Positions 35,101 to 46,825 of a stretch of DNA of 64,000 nt are shown here, piece after piece; within the stretch, counting starts at the first letter, position 1; every line of letters starts with the position of its first letter. The notes beneath the pieces are model-generated. The model had not been told where the DNA came from and did no database searches. It saw nothing but the letters and a program-made list of their open reading frames with translations. Source of the stretch: Lindgomyces ingoldianus (lineage: Eukaryota; Ascomycota; Dothideomycetes; Pleosporales; Lindgomycetaceae); assembly GCF_010093535.1 (NCBI RefSeq), contig NW_022985215.1, positions 124,001 through 188,000 on the forward strand, in the 5' to 3' direction. Made by a program: the position numbers and the translations under genes.

Positions 35101-38100
35101 AACGTTAATATTTAGTTTTGCTTTTTTTTTATAAGCTACTATAATAGTAGCATGTTACAGGATCTTTAATTAGTGTAGATTTATTATTAGGTAATTAGCT
35201 GCATAAATTAGGCCTATTAGCACTAGTCTAGTTAAAAAAAAAAAGGTAGATAAATAATATTAGAAGTAGAAAAAGCATTTTACTAATTAGATTAACAAAA
35301 ATACTACTTACCTAAAGAAGTTAAAAAAGTTTATAAGTGTTTAAAGGTTTAAGCTTTAGCATTATTTTTTTAATAGTCTTAATAATGTATAACTACTTAC
35401 TTTATACCTGTTGTAATAATAGTTATGTGCAGCATATAATTAAATTATATTAGCTATTTATAGTAAGTTTATAATTATTATCCTTTATTTAGTAGGTATA
35501 TTATTATAAAGTTAATCTATTAACTTTAGCAGAAAAAGTACTAGTAGGTGTAATGCTTAAACAAGCTACTGCTACACTAACACACCTCTATCTAGAAGTT
35601 AAACTAACTGCCTAAACCTAGCAACTAAAAAAAAACTTTGCTAATTTTACTTAATACTTTTTAAATATATTCTAATCTATTTAAAACTAGTTAAAAAATT
35701 TTTATATTTAAACTTACACTTATTAAAGTATTTTTTATTAGTTAGTAAGCCTTTTATAAGAACATCTATATTATTACGCTTTAGATTAATTACTGCTATT
35801 TTTACCTTTTTTTTTTAAGTGTAACTAGATTTAAACTAAGTTAACTATAAGTTATAAAATTATTTTAATATAAAGTAGGTTTTATTTAGCTTAATGTACT
35901 TAGGCTTAAGGCTTAAAGAACTGTTAGTAGAGACTTTTATGTTATTAAATACTATAAACTCTAAATTATTCTTATTCTTTAGGTTCTTATTATTATTAGA
36001 TTATTCCTTAGCTAGATCTATTTAGTCTGTAGGTTTTTCTGCATTTTTATTATTACTATTACTTATACTCTTCTTTATATTAAAGCTTATATTAACATTA
36101 ACTAATAAGCTAAGCTAATTATTTAAGGATTTAACTAGCGCTTTTAACTTCAAGGCCTTATTATTAATAAGTTTTATAGTATTTAAAAACTACTACTAGA
36201 CTTAATTAAACTAGAAGTAAAGTAACTTAGTGTTTATACTAAGCACTTTATTAGTTAACCTAGTTACAATATAAAGAGCTATATATGTCTTTTTAAAAAT
36301 AAGTTAAAACTTAGTCTTAAAAATAAGGTAACTAAATAAGTTAATTAAGTTACTTTAAATAGCATTTTTAAAAGTGCTAGGTGTGTTTTAGGCAAGTTTT
36401 TTACACTTTTTTTTAAAAAGAAATTTAATTTAGTTAGAGCTAATTTATAAGAGTTTAGAGTTAAGGTAGGTATTTTTATAGCTATAGCTATTTATAGAGT
36501 AGGCGTCTTTTTTAACTTTTTCTTACTATTTTATTTAGCTAGTTTTATCTGTTTTGCTAATATATTAGTATTTAGTTATATTTTATTTAAAAAAAAATAA
36601 AAACTTACTTACTTTATAAATTACACATTTTTTTTATTACACTATAGTAATAATTAGTACAACTGCTACTAAAGTAATCTAGGATATAAACATAGTACAT
36701 AAATTTACTATTTTTTTAATGCATTTTTAGTATAGATCTCTTAAGATTCTACCTACTATAAAGGTAGCTAGAGCTTTTACTACTTTAAAGTAAGTAATCT
36801 TAGTCTAAATAAGAACTTATACATTCTAAAAAAATTAACTTATACATAAACTATAATTATGTGTTGCTTAGGCATTTTTAAAAGTTTACAGTACATAGTT
36901 ATAACTTTTATGTTAAAATTTTTAATATAGTTTATTTTTATATTTAGTAAGTAACTAGCTAAACTATTTAATTTTGCAGCAGTCTAAACACTCTAATATG
37001 CTAGCCTAAGATTAATAACTTTATACTTATTTATGTTTTTTATAGATTTGTCTAACTAGTTAGATTTACTACTAGAAGATTTAACTAAAGGTATGTTTCT
37101 TTTTTTTTTTTTTTTAGCTTTAACTTAGCTTTAGCCTAGTATAAAAAAATAATAAGAGTTAGAGCAGGTAAGGCATAACCTGTACTATATTTATATAGTC
37201 TGTATAGGAAATAAGGCAACATAAATTATTAAAAAGAATATAGTCTACCTAAAGTAAATAAAGGCGCTTACTATTAAAGCTATAAAGTGTTTAAGTAAGA
37301 ATCTTAATCTAGTAAATATTAACCTTAATATTAACTATTACTCTATAAATATTAACTTTAATGTAGAGAATATAAGCCTTACTATAGTAAGTATAGTTCT
37401 TAACTAAGTTAATAAGTAAACTACTGCTAAAGTCTTTTATAGCTAAAAATAAGTTAGACATAAATAAAAGTAGGCTATAAAAAGATATTATTAGTTTAAT
37501 TCTTTACTAACTTATATTAATTTAGATTTACTTATACTTACACTATACTATTACTTACTTTGCTCTTAGCTGCTTTATAAGCTATATAATCTAATCTAGC
37601 TAAAAGTGCGCATAGGTATATTCTAATTCTGTCTAGCCTATAATGCTATTAGACTCTAGTGAGGCTACGTGTCTTCTAGGCAAGTAGTATTAGTTATAGA
37701 AAGGAAAAAGGTTAAAAAAAAACATGTAGTTTAATAAGTTAGAGTTATTATTATTTATAGCCTTTATATTTCCTAATTAGCTCTAGATTATAACATATGT
37801 AAAGTAAAACTTACTTTTACTATTAGCACTAATTTTTTAGGCTAAAAGGTCCTAGCTTCTAGTCTAGACTTTACTTTAAAAATTACTAATAAAGTTAGTA
37901 TTAATTATTAATAATTTAGAGTAGTTATTAAATTATAACTAATAGTTATCTAGTGTTATTATAGTAGTAATAAACATAATTAGCTATATTTAAAGAAAGT
38001 AGAGAGTGTTAGCGCTGTTTTTAATTAGATTTTAACCTAAAACATATAAATAAAGTAAGAATCTATACCTATTACATCTTTAGCAGATAGGGATTAGCTA

Positions 38101-38200
38101 GTAAGGTAGGACAGCAAGAGAAGAAAGGAAGCTAGGTTAGTTAGATTATTTATTGTAGGGACTGTGCGCATAAGCAAGCTGTTACGTAATCCTTCCTAAT
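32171..38200. other. About 6 kb of unclassified RIPed DNA
   Basis: TA-rich throughout with T-runs, no ORF over 60 codons, and no LTR or inverted-repeat pair that I could match by eye. Reverse-strand reading around 33800-34000 gives a protein-like stretch (CHALYRVVYKRTLRYI), so a minus-strand element is likely. A GC-richer patch lies at 34590-34760. Composition changes abruptly to normal near 38200. Confidence 0.5.
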
Positions 38201-38876
38201 CAGGACTAGCCACCTTCTTCCTGGAAAGGAAGGCTAATCTGCTCGTCATGTCTACTTCCTCGGAGTTCGCTTTCAAAACTAATACTTCTTATCATTATTC
38301 ACTGCTCGAGAAACTGTGATAAACAGTAAACAAATGAAATTATAGAGATACTGGCCTAGGAAAACCAGGTTGAAGAGTACCCGGCGTGCGGGCGTCTATT
38401 GCATCTGCCTCGCCACTATTAGCGTGGTGGGCACGTGATGGGTTAGGTCCCAGGTCAATGTGTGATTCTTGGCACGATGGCTCGTGCGTTTGCCGCCCGA
38501 AGGCTGAGTCACGTCGCCCCATGATCTTTTTCCCAGTGATCACAACAATGAAAGGCAGCTCGTCACCATCACGCACTCTCTCTCTCTCTCTCAACGATAT
38601 ATGCGATTATTTTCTGCTTAACCTGGACTCTCTTCTAGGAGACCTAGAAATTTGACAGCTTGGTTACGAAGCGGGACGCGCTGCTCTTTGCTAAGGAAGG
38701 ATCTGACGCGAAGAAACAGAACGACGTCGGAGAAGTAAACATCGACCTTGTAGGATTGGAAGACCGTCCACGTAAGCCCCATACGCATCACGACACGCAA
38801 ATATCTTCACGGATCTGTCTCTTGGACGGCCCAACCGCCCTATCCCCAAATCAATATCTCTTGTTCTTAGCTTATC
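38201..38876. promoter_or_regulatory. 5' flank of the phosphotransferase-like gene
   Basis: GC-normal DNA with overlapping 60-99 codon ORFs on both strands and no recognisable protein. A (CT)n run lies at 38575-38592. It presumably holds the promoter of the gene at 38877. Confidence 0.4.
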
Positions 38877-39836
38877 ATGATGGGTTGGCTAGGGTATCTT
38901 GTGCCCAAGATTCTCTTGCCTACCTTTACTTGGCCTCACCAAGTCCTTGGATCCGTTGATTTGGCTTCAACAATTCCACCCGCACCACGGCTGTTGCCGC
39001 CTACTATTCGTCGGGCTGTCGGATTTGTTCATGATTACCTTCAGACCTTCTCGTACCACTACTGCCGATGGTGTGGCATTCCATTCGATAACCAGATCGC
39101 AGCCCTTCCGTTTGGATTGGTGTTAAAGTGGTCAGACGGTACGCGGCTTGAAGAAGTAGCGGCAACCATGATTGCGCGGGCGGCGGGCTTTCCAGTGCCA
39201 AAGATCCTTTCATACGGCGATCATCCCGATACACCACATGCGCCCGTTTCGATTCTTATGACACGCATACCGGGAAAAGAATTGGGTGAATTGTATGAGA
39301 AAATGACCGACAACGAGCGTGAGAGTGTTTTTGCAGAACTGCAGTGCATCTTGCAAGTCATGCGGAGATGGGAACGCCCAGGTGGCAATAATCAGATCTG
39401 TTCCGTTTTGGGCACTGCAATCAGGAGCGTACGCATCCCTAATCATGCTGTCGGACCGTGTGAGTCCGAGGCAGAATTCAACAACCACCTTTTCAGCACG
39501 GTCTCCAGCCACAGCTTCACGACGCGAGAGGAGTTTGAAGAGACTGTTAGAATTGCCGAGAAGATCCGAAAGTCACAGCATCCGATTGTTTTCACTCATG
39601 GCGATCTCAAGCATCATAATGTCATGGTTCTCGATGGTCATATTTCGGCATTTTTAGACTGGGAGTCTGCGGGCTGGTATCCAGATTATTGGGAGTTCAC
39701 TACACCGTTAAGATATGGCCCAAAAGATTTTTGGTGGAATGCGATGGTACGGAGACTGGGTGGAGAAAATTATGTCACGGAGCTAGAGAGTGAGAAAGCA
39801 CTAGTTGCTCTTACGGTGGATTCATGGGTATGGTAG
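38877..39836 (+). CDS. APH/choline-kinase-fold phosphotransferase-like protein
   Basis: A single-exon frame of 319 codons. It has the fungal aminoglycoside-phosphotransferase (APH, protein-kinase-like fold) layout: N-lobe with ALPFGLVLKW, VPKILSYG and the hinge-like SILMTRIPGKELGELY (about 125-140). The catalytic loop HGDLKHHNVMV lies at about 241-251 (HxDxxxxN pattern) and DWESAGWYPDYWE at about 261-273, where the family has its metal-binding Asp. The C-terminus EKALVALTVDSWVW is also typical. Such fungal proteins are annotated as APH-domain kinases of unknown small-molecule substrate; a role in drug resistance should not be assumed. The start uses the first of two adjacent Met codons. It sits alone between two AT deserts. 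Confidence 0.88.
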   Translation: MMGWLGYLVPKILLPTFTWPHQVLGSVDLASTIPPAPRLLPPTIRRAVGFVHDYLQTFSYHYCRWCGIPFDNQIAALPFGLVLKWSDGTRLEEVAATMIARAAGFPVPKILSYGDHPDTPHAPVSILMTRIPGKELGELYEKMTDNERESVFAELQCILQVMRRWERPGGNNQICSVLGTAIRSVRIPNHAVGPCESEAEFNNHLFSTVSSHSFTTREEFEETVRIAEKIRKSQHPIVFTHGDLKHHNVMVLDGHISAFLDWESAGWYPDYWEFTTPLRYGPKDFWWNAMVRRLGGENYVTELESEKALVALTVDSWVW

Positions 39837-40715
39837 CCGGTGCGGCTCGACAACCCTCACTGCTCGTGGCGGCAAACTGTTGAGAGCTTTAGGGGCATAA
39901 CAGCGTTTCTTCTGGAGGGCCTTGTACAGAACTTTAACAGCCCCTCAGCTGAACCTTTCTCCCATCCGGCCTGACCTCAGGCGCTGGGCAACTGCAGATG
40001 CACCACCGACATTTTGAACGATGCGTAGAGCAAGAAACTCTCTATCTAGCGTCCTGTGTCCATATGCGATTGGAATATAAAGATATGGTATTAGATAGCG
40101 GCCTCGTACCTCTGCACAGCAGCAGCACAAAACCCCGGTGCCGTCCACCTACCTACCTCTCCCTTGCAAATTTGCTCATGGCTGCCCTTTTGGTATTAGC
40201 TTATACTGGATATATGTCGCGAATAAACCTTCTGACTTTATAATCTGCTGTTCATCGCTTGTTTAGCAGGTTCGAGTTACTGTGATTTAGCCCGATCGCT
40301 ACCGTCAGTCCATGGCCCTCACGCGAGAATGTGATGATCAAAAAGCAAAGCTGCTACAAGGCTGTTTAGCTGAACAAATTTCGGTTTAGAAGAAGGAAGT
40401 CGGAGGAAAATGGTAGAATGGAAAGCTCCTAAACCTATGTCATTAGCAAACATGGGTTTCTTCAGCGAACCTAGTTTCTGTCTGCACACAGCATGAGTTA
40501 GGTATATGGAGTGCCATGGAACAGTATACGTACTAGTAAGAATCAGACCCTCTGCTCTAAAATCATGCATTGTTAGGGGTTTGTTGTAGCTAGCACAAAA
40601 GCCCTATTCTTAAAGGTATTAGCTAAATGCGCTTGCAGTCTCTATCTTTCTATTACTTCCCTTAAAGAACAGCAAGTCTAAGACGCTTAGATTCTAGTAG
40701 AGTTAAATTATTTAC
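39837..40715. other. Downstream spacer, no gene
   Basis: Normal composition to about 40570, then increasingly RIP-like. ORFs at 39998, 40319(-) and 39945(-) are unsupported. It contains the terminator region of the APH-like gene. Confidence 0.4.
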
Positions 40716-40877
40716 TGTCGCGTAAGAGAGCACATGGTCCTAGTGTCGCGCCTGTGTTTCAGACAAGCAGCCTAAGACACTTGGCGCCGGAGCTCCCACT
40801 ACATAGGCAGGCTCCCTATAAGCCTCTTATAGTTAATAGACTTGCTTCTTATTGCTCTTTAATTAGCAGTTGCGACA
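40716..40877 (+). repeat. 5' LTR, family C
   Basis: 162 bp. It differs from the 3' LTR by a handful of transitions, all T or A here against C or G in the 3' copy, so this copy has taken more RIP-type hits. Confidence 0.88.
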
Positions 40878-42248
40878 GTTATAGGCCTAGTTTGTGCAAA
40901 TTCCTCTGCGTTGCGTTAATTAAAGCACTTGTCTATTCCCTGCTCCTTATTATCTGCTCCTATTGTCTCTCCCTCTCTACTAAAGCTATAGATTAACTAG
41001 CAAACATTGCTACGCTTCTAACAAGCGTTTAACTTATTAATTGCTACATGTTTTTACTATAGTACGCGCAGCTTAAATACCTTGCGCAAGCTTAAGGCGT
41101 ATAGGACTAAATTAACCTAGATGCACCACCACAGCCTAATCTAATAAGCAAAGCACCTGCAATCCCTAATCTTAATACAGCTAACTTAGAGGCTCTCTGC
41201 CTTTATTAGATTAAGGCATTAATATACACGCAGCTCTCCTTAAGGCTCTAGGTGCTGTGGAACTAGGTGTATACAACAGTAGACTCTTAACTGCTTAAGC
41301 TGGCAACTCTGCAGGCAAGCAATTAGTTGCTCTACGCGCTTATTAAGGAGCTTAAGAGGGACCTTTACCTAAGCAATAATAACTAAAAGAAGCAGGTATA
41401 AATAACCTATTAAGAGGTTACCCTACACTTAGTATTAGAAGGGAATTAGTTACTAGCATACTAGCTGCTTAAATAGACGCAGGCTTATGCTAACGCAAAG
41501 CTTGTTAATCTTAAAGACATTAAGAGTGCGCTCTTTATTAAGGACTTTCTCTACTTAGCTGCTAAATACAACTATAAGTAGGCTTAACATAAGCTAGACT
41601 CTCTAGCTTAACTAGGCGCCACTACTAATGCTCTCACGCTTGAGCAGTACGCTGCTTAGTTCTCCTAGCTTGTACAGAACAAGGAGAAAGGCCTAGGAGT
41701 GTACACAACTTTTAGGACAAGATTAGATAAAAAGCACTCCTGCCCCTACTGTTTAAACATATAGAACTTATAAAAGCTAATACATTACAGACGCCTTAAG
41801 TACATAATTAAAGGACATACAGATAGGGAGCTCTGCAACCTGCTAATAGATAAGGAAATTACTTAGATTAAAAAGCAACTAGAGAGCGCGCAATATAGCA
41901 GTTTATAAGATGCTCTAGCAAAGAAGGGATGGATCTTAAAGGTCACTGCTAGGAGTCCCCTGTACCCTGGCAGCATTACGGCATGAGCTCAGTGAGGACG
42001 TCGTGGATTAGGATGGCATCCCTAACAGCGCGGCGCGCCCAGACTGTACGCTGCATGCTCGCGCTCTCATCAAGTTATGGATCAGGTCTGGCCGGACTGG
42101 CAGCATGCTTGATGAAGCGTCACTTGTTTTTTTTTTTTCCCCATGTACTGACCGCGTGTGCGAAGAGCTTGCCGTCTCCCACGCCCTAAGTGTCTTATGA
42201 TGGTTACCCTGCTCTCTTTTGTTCTCTTACTGTTCTCTATTACTCTGT

Positions 42249-42386
42249 TAAGCTCTTCTGGCAGCTCTGTCTAAGCTCTTCTGGCAGCTCTGTCTAAGCT
42301 CTTCTGGCAGCTCTGTCTAAGCTCTTCTGGCAGCTCTGTCTAAGCTCTTCTGGCAGCTCTGTCTAAGATCTTTTGGCTGCTCTGTC
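42249..42386. repeat. 23-bp tandem repeat, six units
   Basis: The unit TAAGCTCTTCTGGCAGCTC + TGTC is repeated five times exactly (starts at 42249, 42272, 42295, 42318, 42341), and a sixth unit from 42364 is degenerate. It lies inside the LARD-like element about 60 bp before its 3' LTR. Confidence 0.95.
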
Positions 42387-42449
42387 TACGCATTGTGCTG
42401 CTCTGCTCTCTTTCAGCTCCCCTCGTTACTCTCGGCGAGCTGGGGGGTG

Positions 42450-42611
42450 TGTCGCGTAAGAGAGCACATGGTCCTAGTGTCGCGCCTGTGTTTCAGACGA
42501 GCAGCCTGAGACACTTGGCGCCGGAGCTCCCACTACATAGGCAGGCTCCCTATGAGCCTCTCATAGTCAATAGACTTGCTCCTCATTGCTCCCTGATCAG
42601 CGGTTGCGACA
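42450..42611 (+). repeat. 3' LTR, family C
   Basis: 162 bp, nearly unmutated by RIP, followed by the target duplication TTTAC. Confidence 0.88.
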
Positions 42612-42686
42612 TTTACTTATTTTATAGAGGTTCTAGTGCTAGAACCTTATCTATTAACTTGTAATTTCTAAATGCATTTCTTACTA

Positions 42687-44552
42687 ATGTACTTTATAGG
42701 CGAGTTGCTTACACACCTAAGTTGCTTACTTTTGCTAAAACTCTACTACACTACTTTTTCTACACTAATGTATTTTTAATAACACTACTTAAATGTGTTA
42801 AAAAAACATTAGATATAGCTTATGCTTTAAGCTTTTAAATAAAATGTAACACTTTTTAAGTAACACGCTGCAGCTATTTATAAAGTTTTTTAAAAAATAA
42901 TAAGTAACTAACACACTAGACAACTTTTCTAAGCTAATTATATAGCTAACTTATAAAAGCTAGATAATAATAAAAAGTAGGTAATTATTTAGCATATACT
43001 TAAGCTAAATGCGCAAGGATTTCCCCTCTAGCTAGTAGCTATAGCTAATATAGCTAATTCTTTTCGCACTAAGTATTATATAGGCTATATTAGTATAAAC
43101 TAGCTTAATATGTTTGTTAAGTGTTACTTAAAGCTTAAAGTAAAGTTTAAGTATAACTATAACTATAAAAAAGCTTTTTATAAAAATCTTATAGTAATTT
43201 AAAGCTAGTTTAACTTTATAAAAAATATTAAAGCTAAGTATAGTATCTAGAATAATAACATGTATAACTTTAATAAAATAAAGTTTATAATAAGCTAGAT
43301 ATCTACTAAAGCAGTTATTATAAGTTTAGAAAGATAAAAATAGCTAAAAGCAGTCTAGCTAGGTAACTAGGAGTAGACAACAGCTATTTAGGGCATTAAT
43401 GCTAAAGGGTAAGCTATTCTACTTTTTATTATTTTTTAAGGTAGTAACTACTTTTTAAACTAGTATAAGAAGAAAAATCTACTTTAAAATTAAGTTATTA
43501 TAATCTCTAAGCGCAGCTAGACTACTAATTAGCTTAGTTTAGACTAGTTAAAGCACTTTAATAAGCATATAAAAAAGTGTACTATTAGCAGCTACTATCT
43601 GCTAGTTATTAACAGCTATAAAAACTATAACTTACATTATTTTTAGTAATACTATAAAAATAATAAAATTATTACTATTTACATGCCTTTTTACTTATTA
43701 CACCTTTTATAGCTACTTAATATAGGTTATTTTACTTCTTTAAAAAAAGCGTATAAGCGCTAAGCTAAAAACCTTATATATAACTAAATTACTTATATTA
43801 TAAAAATAAAGTTCTTACTATGCTTTAAAGTAGCTTATAATGCTATAATTACTTTTAGTAATATCTAAAAAAAGTTTTAAGGCGCTAGATTAGTTCCTTT
43901 TAACTTATAATAAGTTATAATAGGCCTTAATATAAAGTTGCGCACTTTATTACTACTACTACTTATATATAATAAGCTCTAGTAGTTGTAAACTCTAAGT
44001 AATACTTTAAAACTTAGGTTATAATTAATGCTTATAAAAATAAAAATTTAAAAGCATATAAATAGTTTACTAACTTCTATAGTTAAAGTGTTTAAAAAGG
44101 TTTTAAAAAAGGTAGTAATAATTATGTATAAGCTAGTGTTAGCATAATAGAAAATTACTAAGCTTTAAGCAGCTAATAAAGCTGCTACATAACATAAATT
44201 ATATAAAAAAAAGCAGATTAAAGCAGAAAAGACTTTAATAATTTAGAAAAGCCTATACTTAATAGCTCTAAAGAAGTTTAAAGCGCGTAGTAATAGAAAG
44301 AAAGTAAAAAAGCAGGTGTAAGCTAAAGTAAGTAAGCTATCCTAAAGGCGCTGCAGATAGTGCAATTAGACTAGGCATAACGCGTAAATGTGTAAGCAAG
44401 AAGTAAAAGTAGTATCTAAATAATATTCTAGGCTGTACTGTACTATATAGTGCTAGAGCGGGTTATTATAGGCTATAATAGAGTTTGTTAGGGTGGGGTC
44501 TTAGCAAAAGTGAGCAACTCAGGTGTGTGAGCAACTCGCCTATGAAGTATGT
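42687..44552 (+). mobile_element. Full-length Fot1/pogo-type transposon, second copy, RIPed
   Basis: 1866 bp, the same length as the copy at 22666, with TA flanks at 42685-42686 and 44553-44554 and matching inverted ends (ATGTACTTTATAGGCGAG... / ...CTCGCCTATGAAGTAT). The transposase relic runs in the same orientation, with YNFNKIKF in place of NFDETGF near 43265 and many TAA/TAG. It lies 75 bp beyond the end of the LARD-like element. Confidence 0.9.
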
Positions 44553-46222
44553 TATGCACATAGCAATAATTACAAGCATTAGATTACAGAATAGCAGGCA
44601 AGTCTTAATACCTTTATGCAACGCGTGCTCTAGTCTATCTTGTAATTAGTATTAGGTGCGTGCGTAATAAAGATTAATTTTACTTCTTATCTAGAGTAAA
44701 CATTATGCACTTAGCGTTTTACTAGAGTTGTATAGTAAATTCTATGTTGCTGCACTTATTATAAAAGATAGCAAATATTGTTTTCTAACCTGTTGCTGTT
44801 AGTTAATGTAGGCTACAGTAAGACAGACTTACCTAAAAATGTAAGCCCCTACTAGATTTAAGGCAACATGTAGATTCTATAAATTTGCTAATTCTTAAAG
44901 TGCTAAAAACACAGGCTATAATAAAAGCCTATATCTTAACTCTACACCGCGGCTTTAGAAGCACAAACTAATTGTTCTTCTACCACTATGTTCCTAGGTA
45001 AAAAAAATAAATTTATAAGCTGTATCTCTGCAGTCTCTTTCTAAAAGATAGCTTAAGGATATTGTATAGCTTGTATACTTAATAAACTGTCTAATGCAAT
45101 TAGTACTAACGCTATAAAACGCCTAAATAGCTGCAGTAAACTTACATTTAAGGTGGACAGCGTTATGTTTAGGCTTATTACGTTCACTTTTTCCTTCTTC
45201 TCTCCCTCTTTATTAGTCTCCTTGCTGTCCTATTCTTTCTCTATCCTAGCTTGCCTCTAGCTAGCAGTGAAGTCTTTATAGTACTAAACTACAGTCTATA
45301 AGCCTAGCTTTTTGTTACTATACCTACTCTTAATTCTAAGCGCAATAGACATAACGTAGTCCTTAGATGTCTTATTATTGTTTAGGTTTACTTCTAGATT
45401 TAACTTTTTATATCTAATGTTAAAATTTTATGTTAGTAAGGTGTACTACTCTTAAAAATATTATTGTAGACTTACTAATCTTATAGCTCTAACGCGCGCT
45501 TGTAGTTTTTCTTTATCTTTAGTTAAAGTGCTTTTAGAATTTGCTTTCTGTTAACAATATCTTTCTTCTTTTTAATAGCCACATTATAGCTAGCACGCTT
45601 AAAGAAGGCCTCTAGAGAAATATTTGCTAGCATTTTAACAGATAAGGCGCTACAGAGTGAAAAATAGGAAAAATATCACAAAGTTCTAAAACTAATAGTA
45701 ATGCTGCTAAGAAGACAGCAATGTTGCAGTAATAGCTAAGGTAGTTAGGTAGGCTTAACCTAGCAGCACAATGGTGCCTTTATACTGCAAAGGCATAGCA
45801 CAAGCTAACTTAGCAAGGAGGGATAGCACTGTGTTGTGAGACACTAGAGGGCGCATGGCGAGGGGGCCTATTTTGTCCCTAGCCCTTAGGGACGATTCCG
45901 TCCCCCTTCTAAAACGCACCCTAAAGCTTAAAAACTGCCTCTAAGCATCCTTCTTGTCTAGACTTAACAGAATCCTAGAGGCCTGCCAGACTTATTAAAT
46001 TAGTACAATTGGCTATTAGTGGAGCGCGGGGCAACGTGACTGAGCAGCAGGTGAGCAGCAGGTGAGCAGCCTGAAAGTGGGTGAGCTGAGGGTGATAAGC
46101 GCCTAAGTAAAGCAGCACTGCTTACTAGCCATAGCAAGAAAGAGAGCGCTGGAGAAATTTAACTAACTACTTAGATAAAAGTAAAACATACTCTAAAAAT
46201 AAACTATAGTAAGAATAGCTAG
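44553..46222. other. RIPed to mixed DNA between Fot1 copy and TRIM
   Basis: No gene. A GC-richer part at 45830-46090 holds a small hairpin and a short array of GTGAGCAGCAG units (46037-46072). Minus-strand reading of 45100-45690 is Lys-rich but full of stops. Confidence 0.4.
45875..45893. repeat. Small perfect hairpin
   Basis: GTCCCTA, five-base loop, TAGGGAC, followed by GATTCCGTCCCCC, which repeats GTCCC. It could be the end of a small transposon. Confidence 0.6.
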
Positions 46223-46825
46223 TGTAAGGACGGAGCTCTGTACCACTACGCCAATACAACCAAAAAGGTGCGAATAATTAACCAACGTTAATTATTGCGT
46301 ACAGAATAGTATATATACCCGTCGCACGTAAGCACCATCTCAGCCTTACACGTAAGCGCCATCCTGGCCTTACATTATCCCCCTTCTTAGCAGACGCATG
46401 TCCCAGGCGTCACATGACCTACCCGCAGCTCAGAGGCGCCTATGCGCATGTCTCGGTTACCGGCCAGAGGCTGACCACCTGCGGCCCAGAGGCGCGGGAT
46501 AAACACAACGCAACGCTCAGTGGCCCACGCCAGCTAAGCCATATACACTAGACCTCCCAGCAGCAACAACGTGGCGCCAGAAGAGGCCGCCTCACGTTTC
46601 AGTCTAAAAACTGGCTAAGCTGTCCGAGGTGTGGGTCGAACGCGCGACCGTCCTCGTTGTTGGTTGATTATTATGTAAGGACGGAGCTCTGTACCACTAC
46701 GCCAATACAACCAAAAAGGTGCGAATAATTAACCAACGTTAATTATTGCGTACAGAATAGTATATATACCCGTCGCACGTAAGCACCATCTCAGCCTTAC
46801 ACGTAAGCGCCATCCTGGCCTTACA
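46223..46825 (-). mobile_element. TRIM, copy 2 (GC-rich, little RIP)
   Basis: Two identical-length LTRs of 152 bp (46223-46374, 46674-46825) with ends TGTAAGG...CCTTACA and target duplication GCTAG (46218-46222, 46826-46830). It is inverted relative to copy 1: the polypurine tract appears as its complement (TTATCCCCCTTCTT) next to 46374. The LTR is 24 bp longer than in copy 1 because the block next to the terminus (ACGTAAGC(A/G)CCATC...GCCTTAC) is duplicated. The 299-bp interior is GC-rich and lacks coding capacity. A T-arm-like word GCGTTCGACCC occurs on the element strand near its 5' LTR. Confidence 0.92.

Larger units (their letters stand above)
40716..42611 (+). mobile_element. Non-autonomous LTR element (LARD-like), family C
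   Basis: Two 162-bp LTRs (40716-40877 and 42450-42611) start TGTCGCG and end GCGACA, with target duplication TTTAC at 40711-40715 and 42612-42616. A G-rich tract just before the 3' LTR (AGCTGGGGGGTG) serves as polypurine-like priming site, giving plus orientation. The 1.57-kb interior is TA-rich up to about 41930 with a decayed frame containing CPYCLNI and a later His pair (41740-41830), then GC-normal with six copies of a 23-bp repeat. No RT or integrase is present. A solo LTR of the family lies inverted at 63351-63512. Confidence 0.88.
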
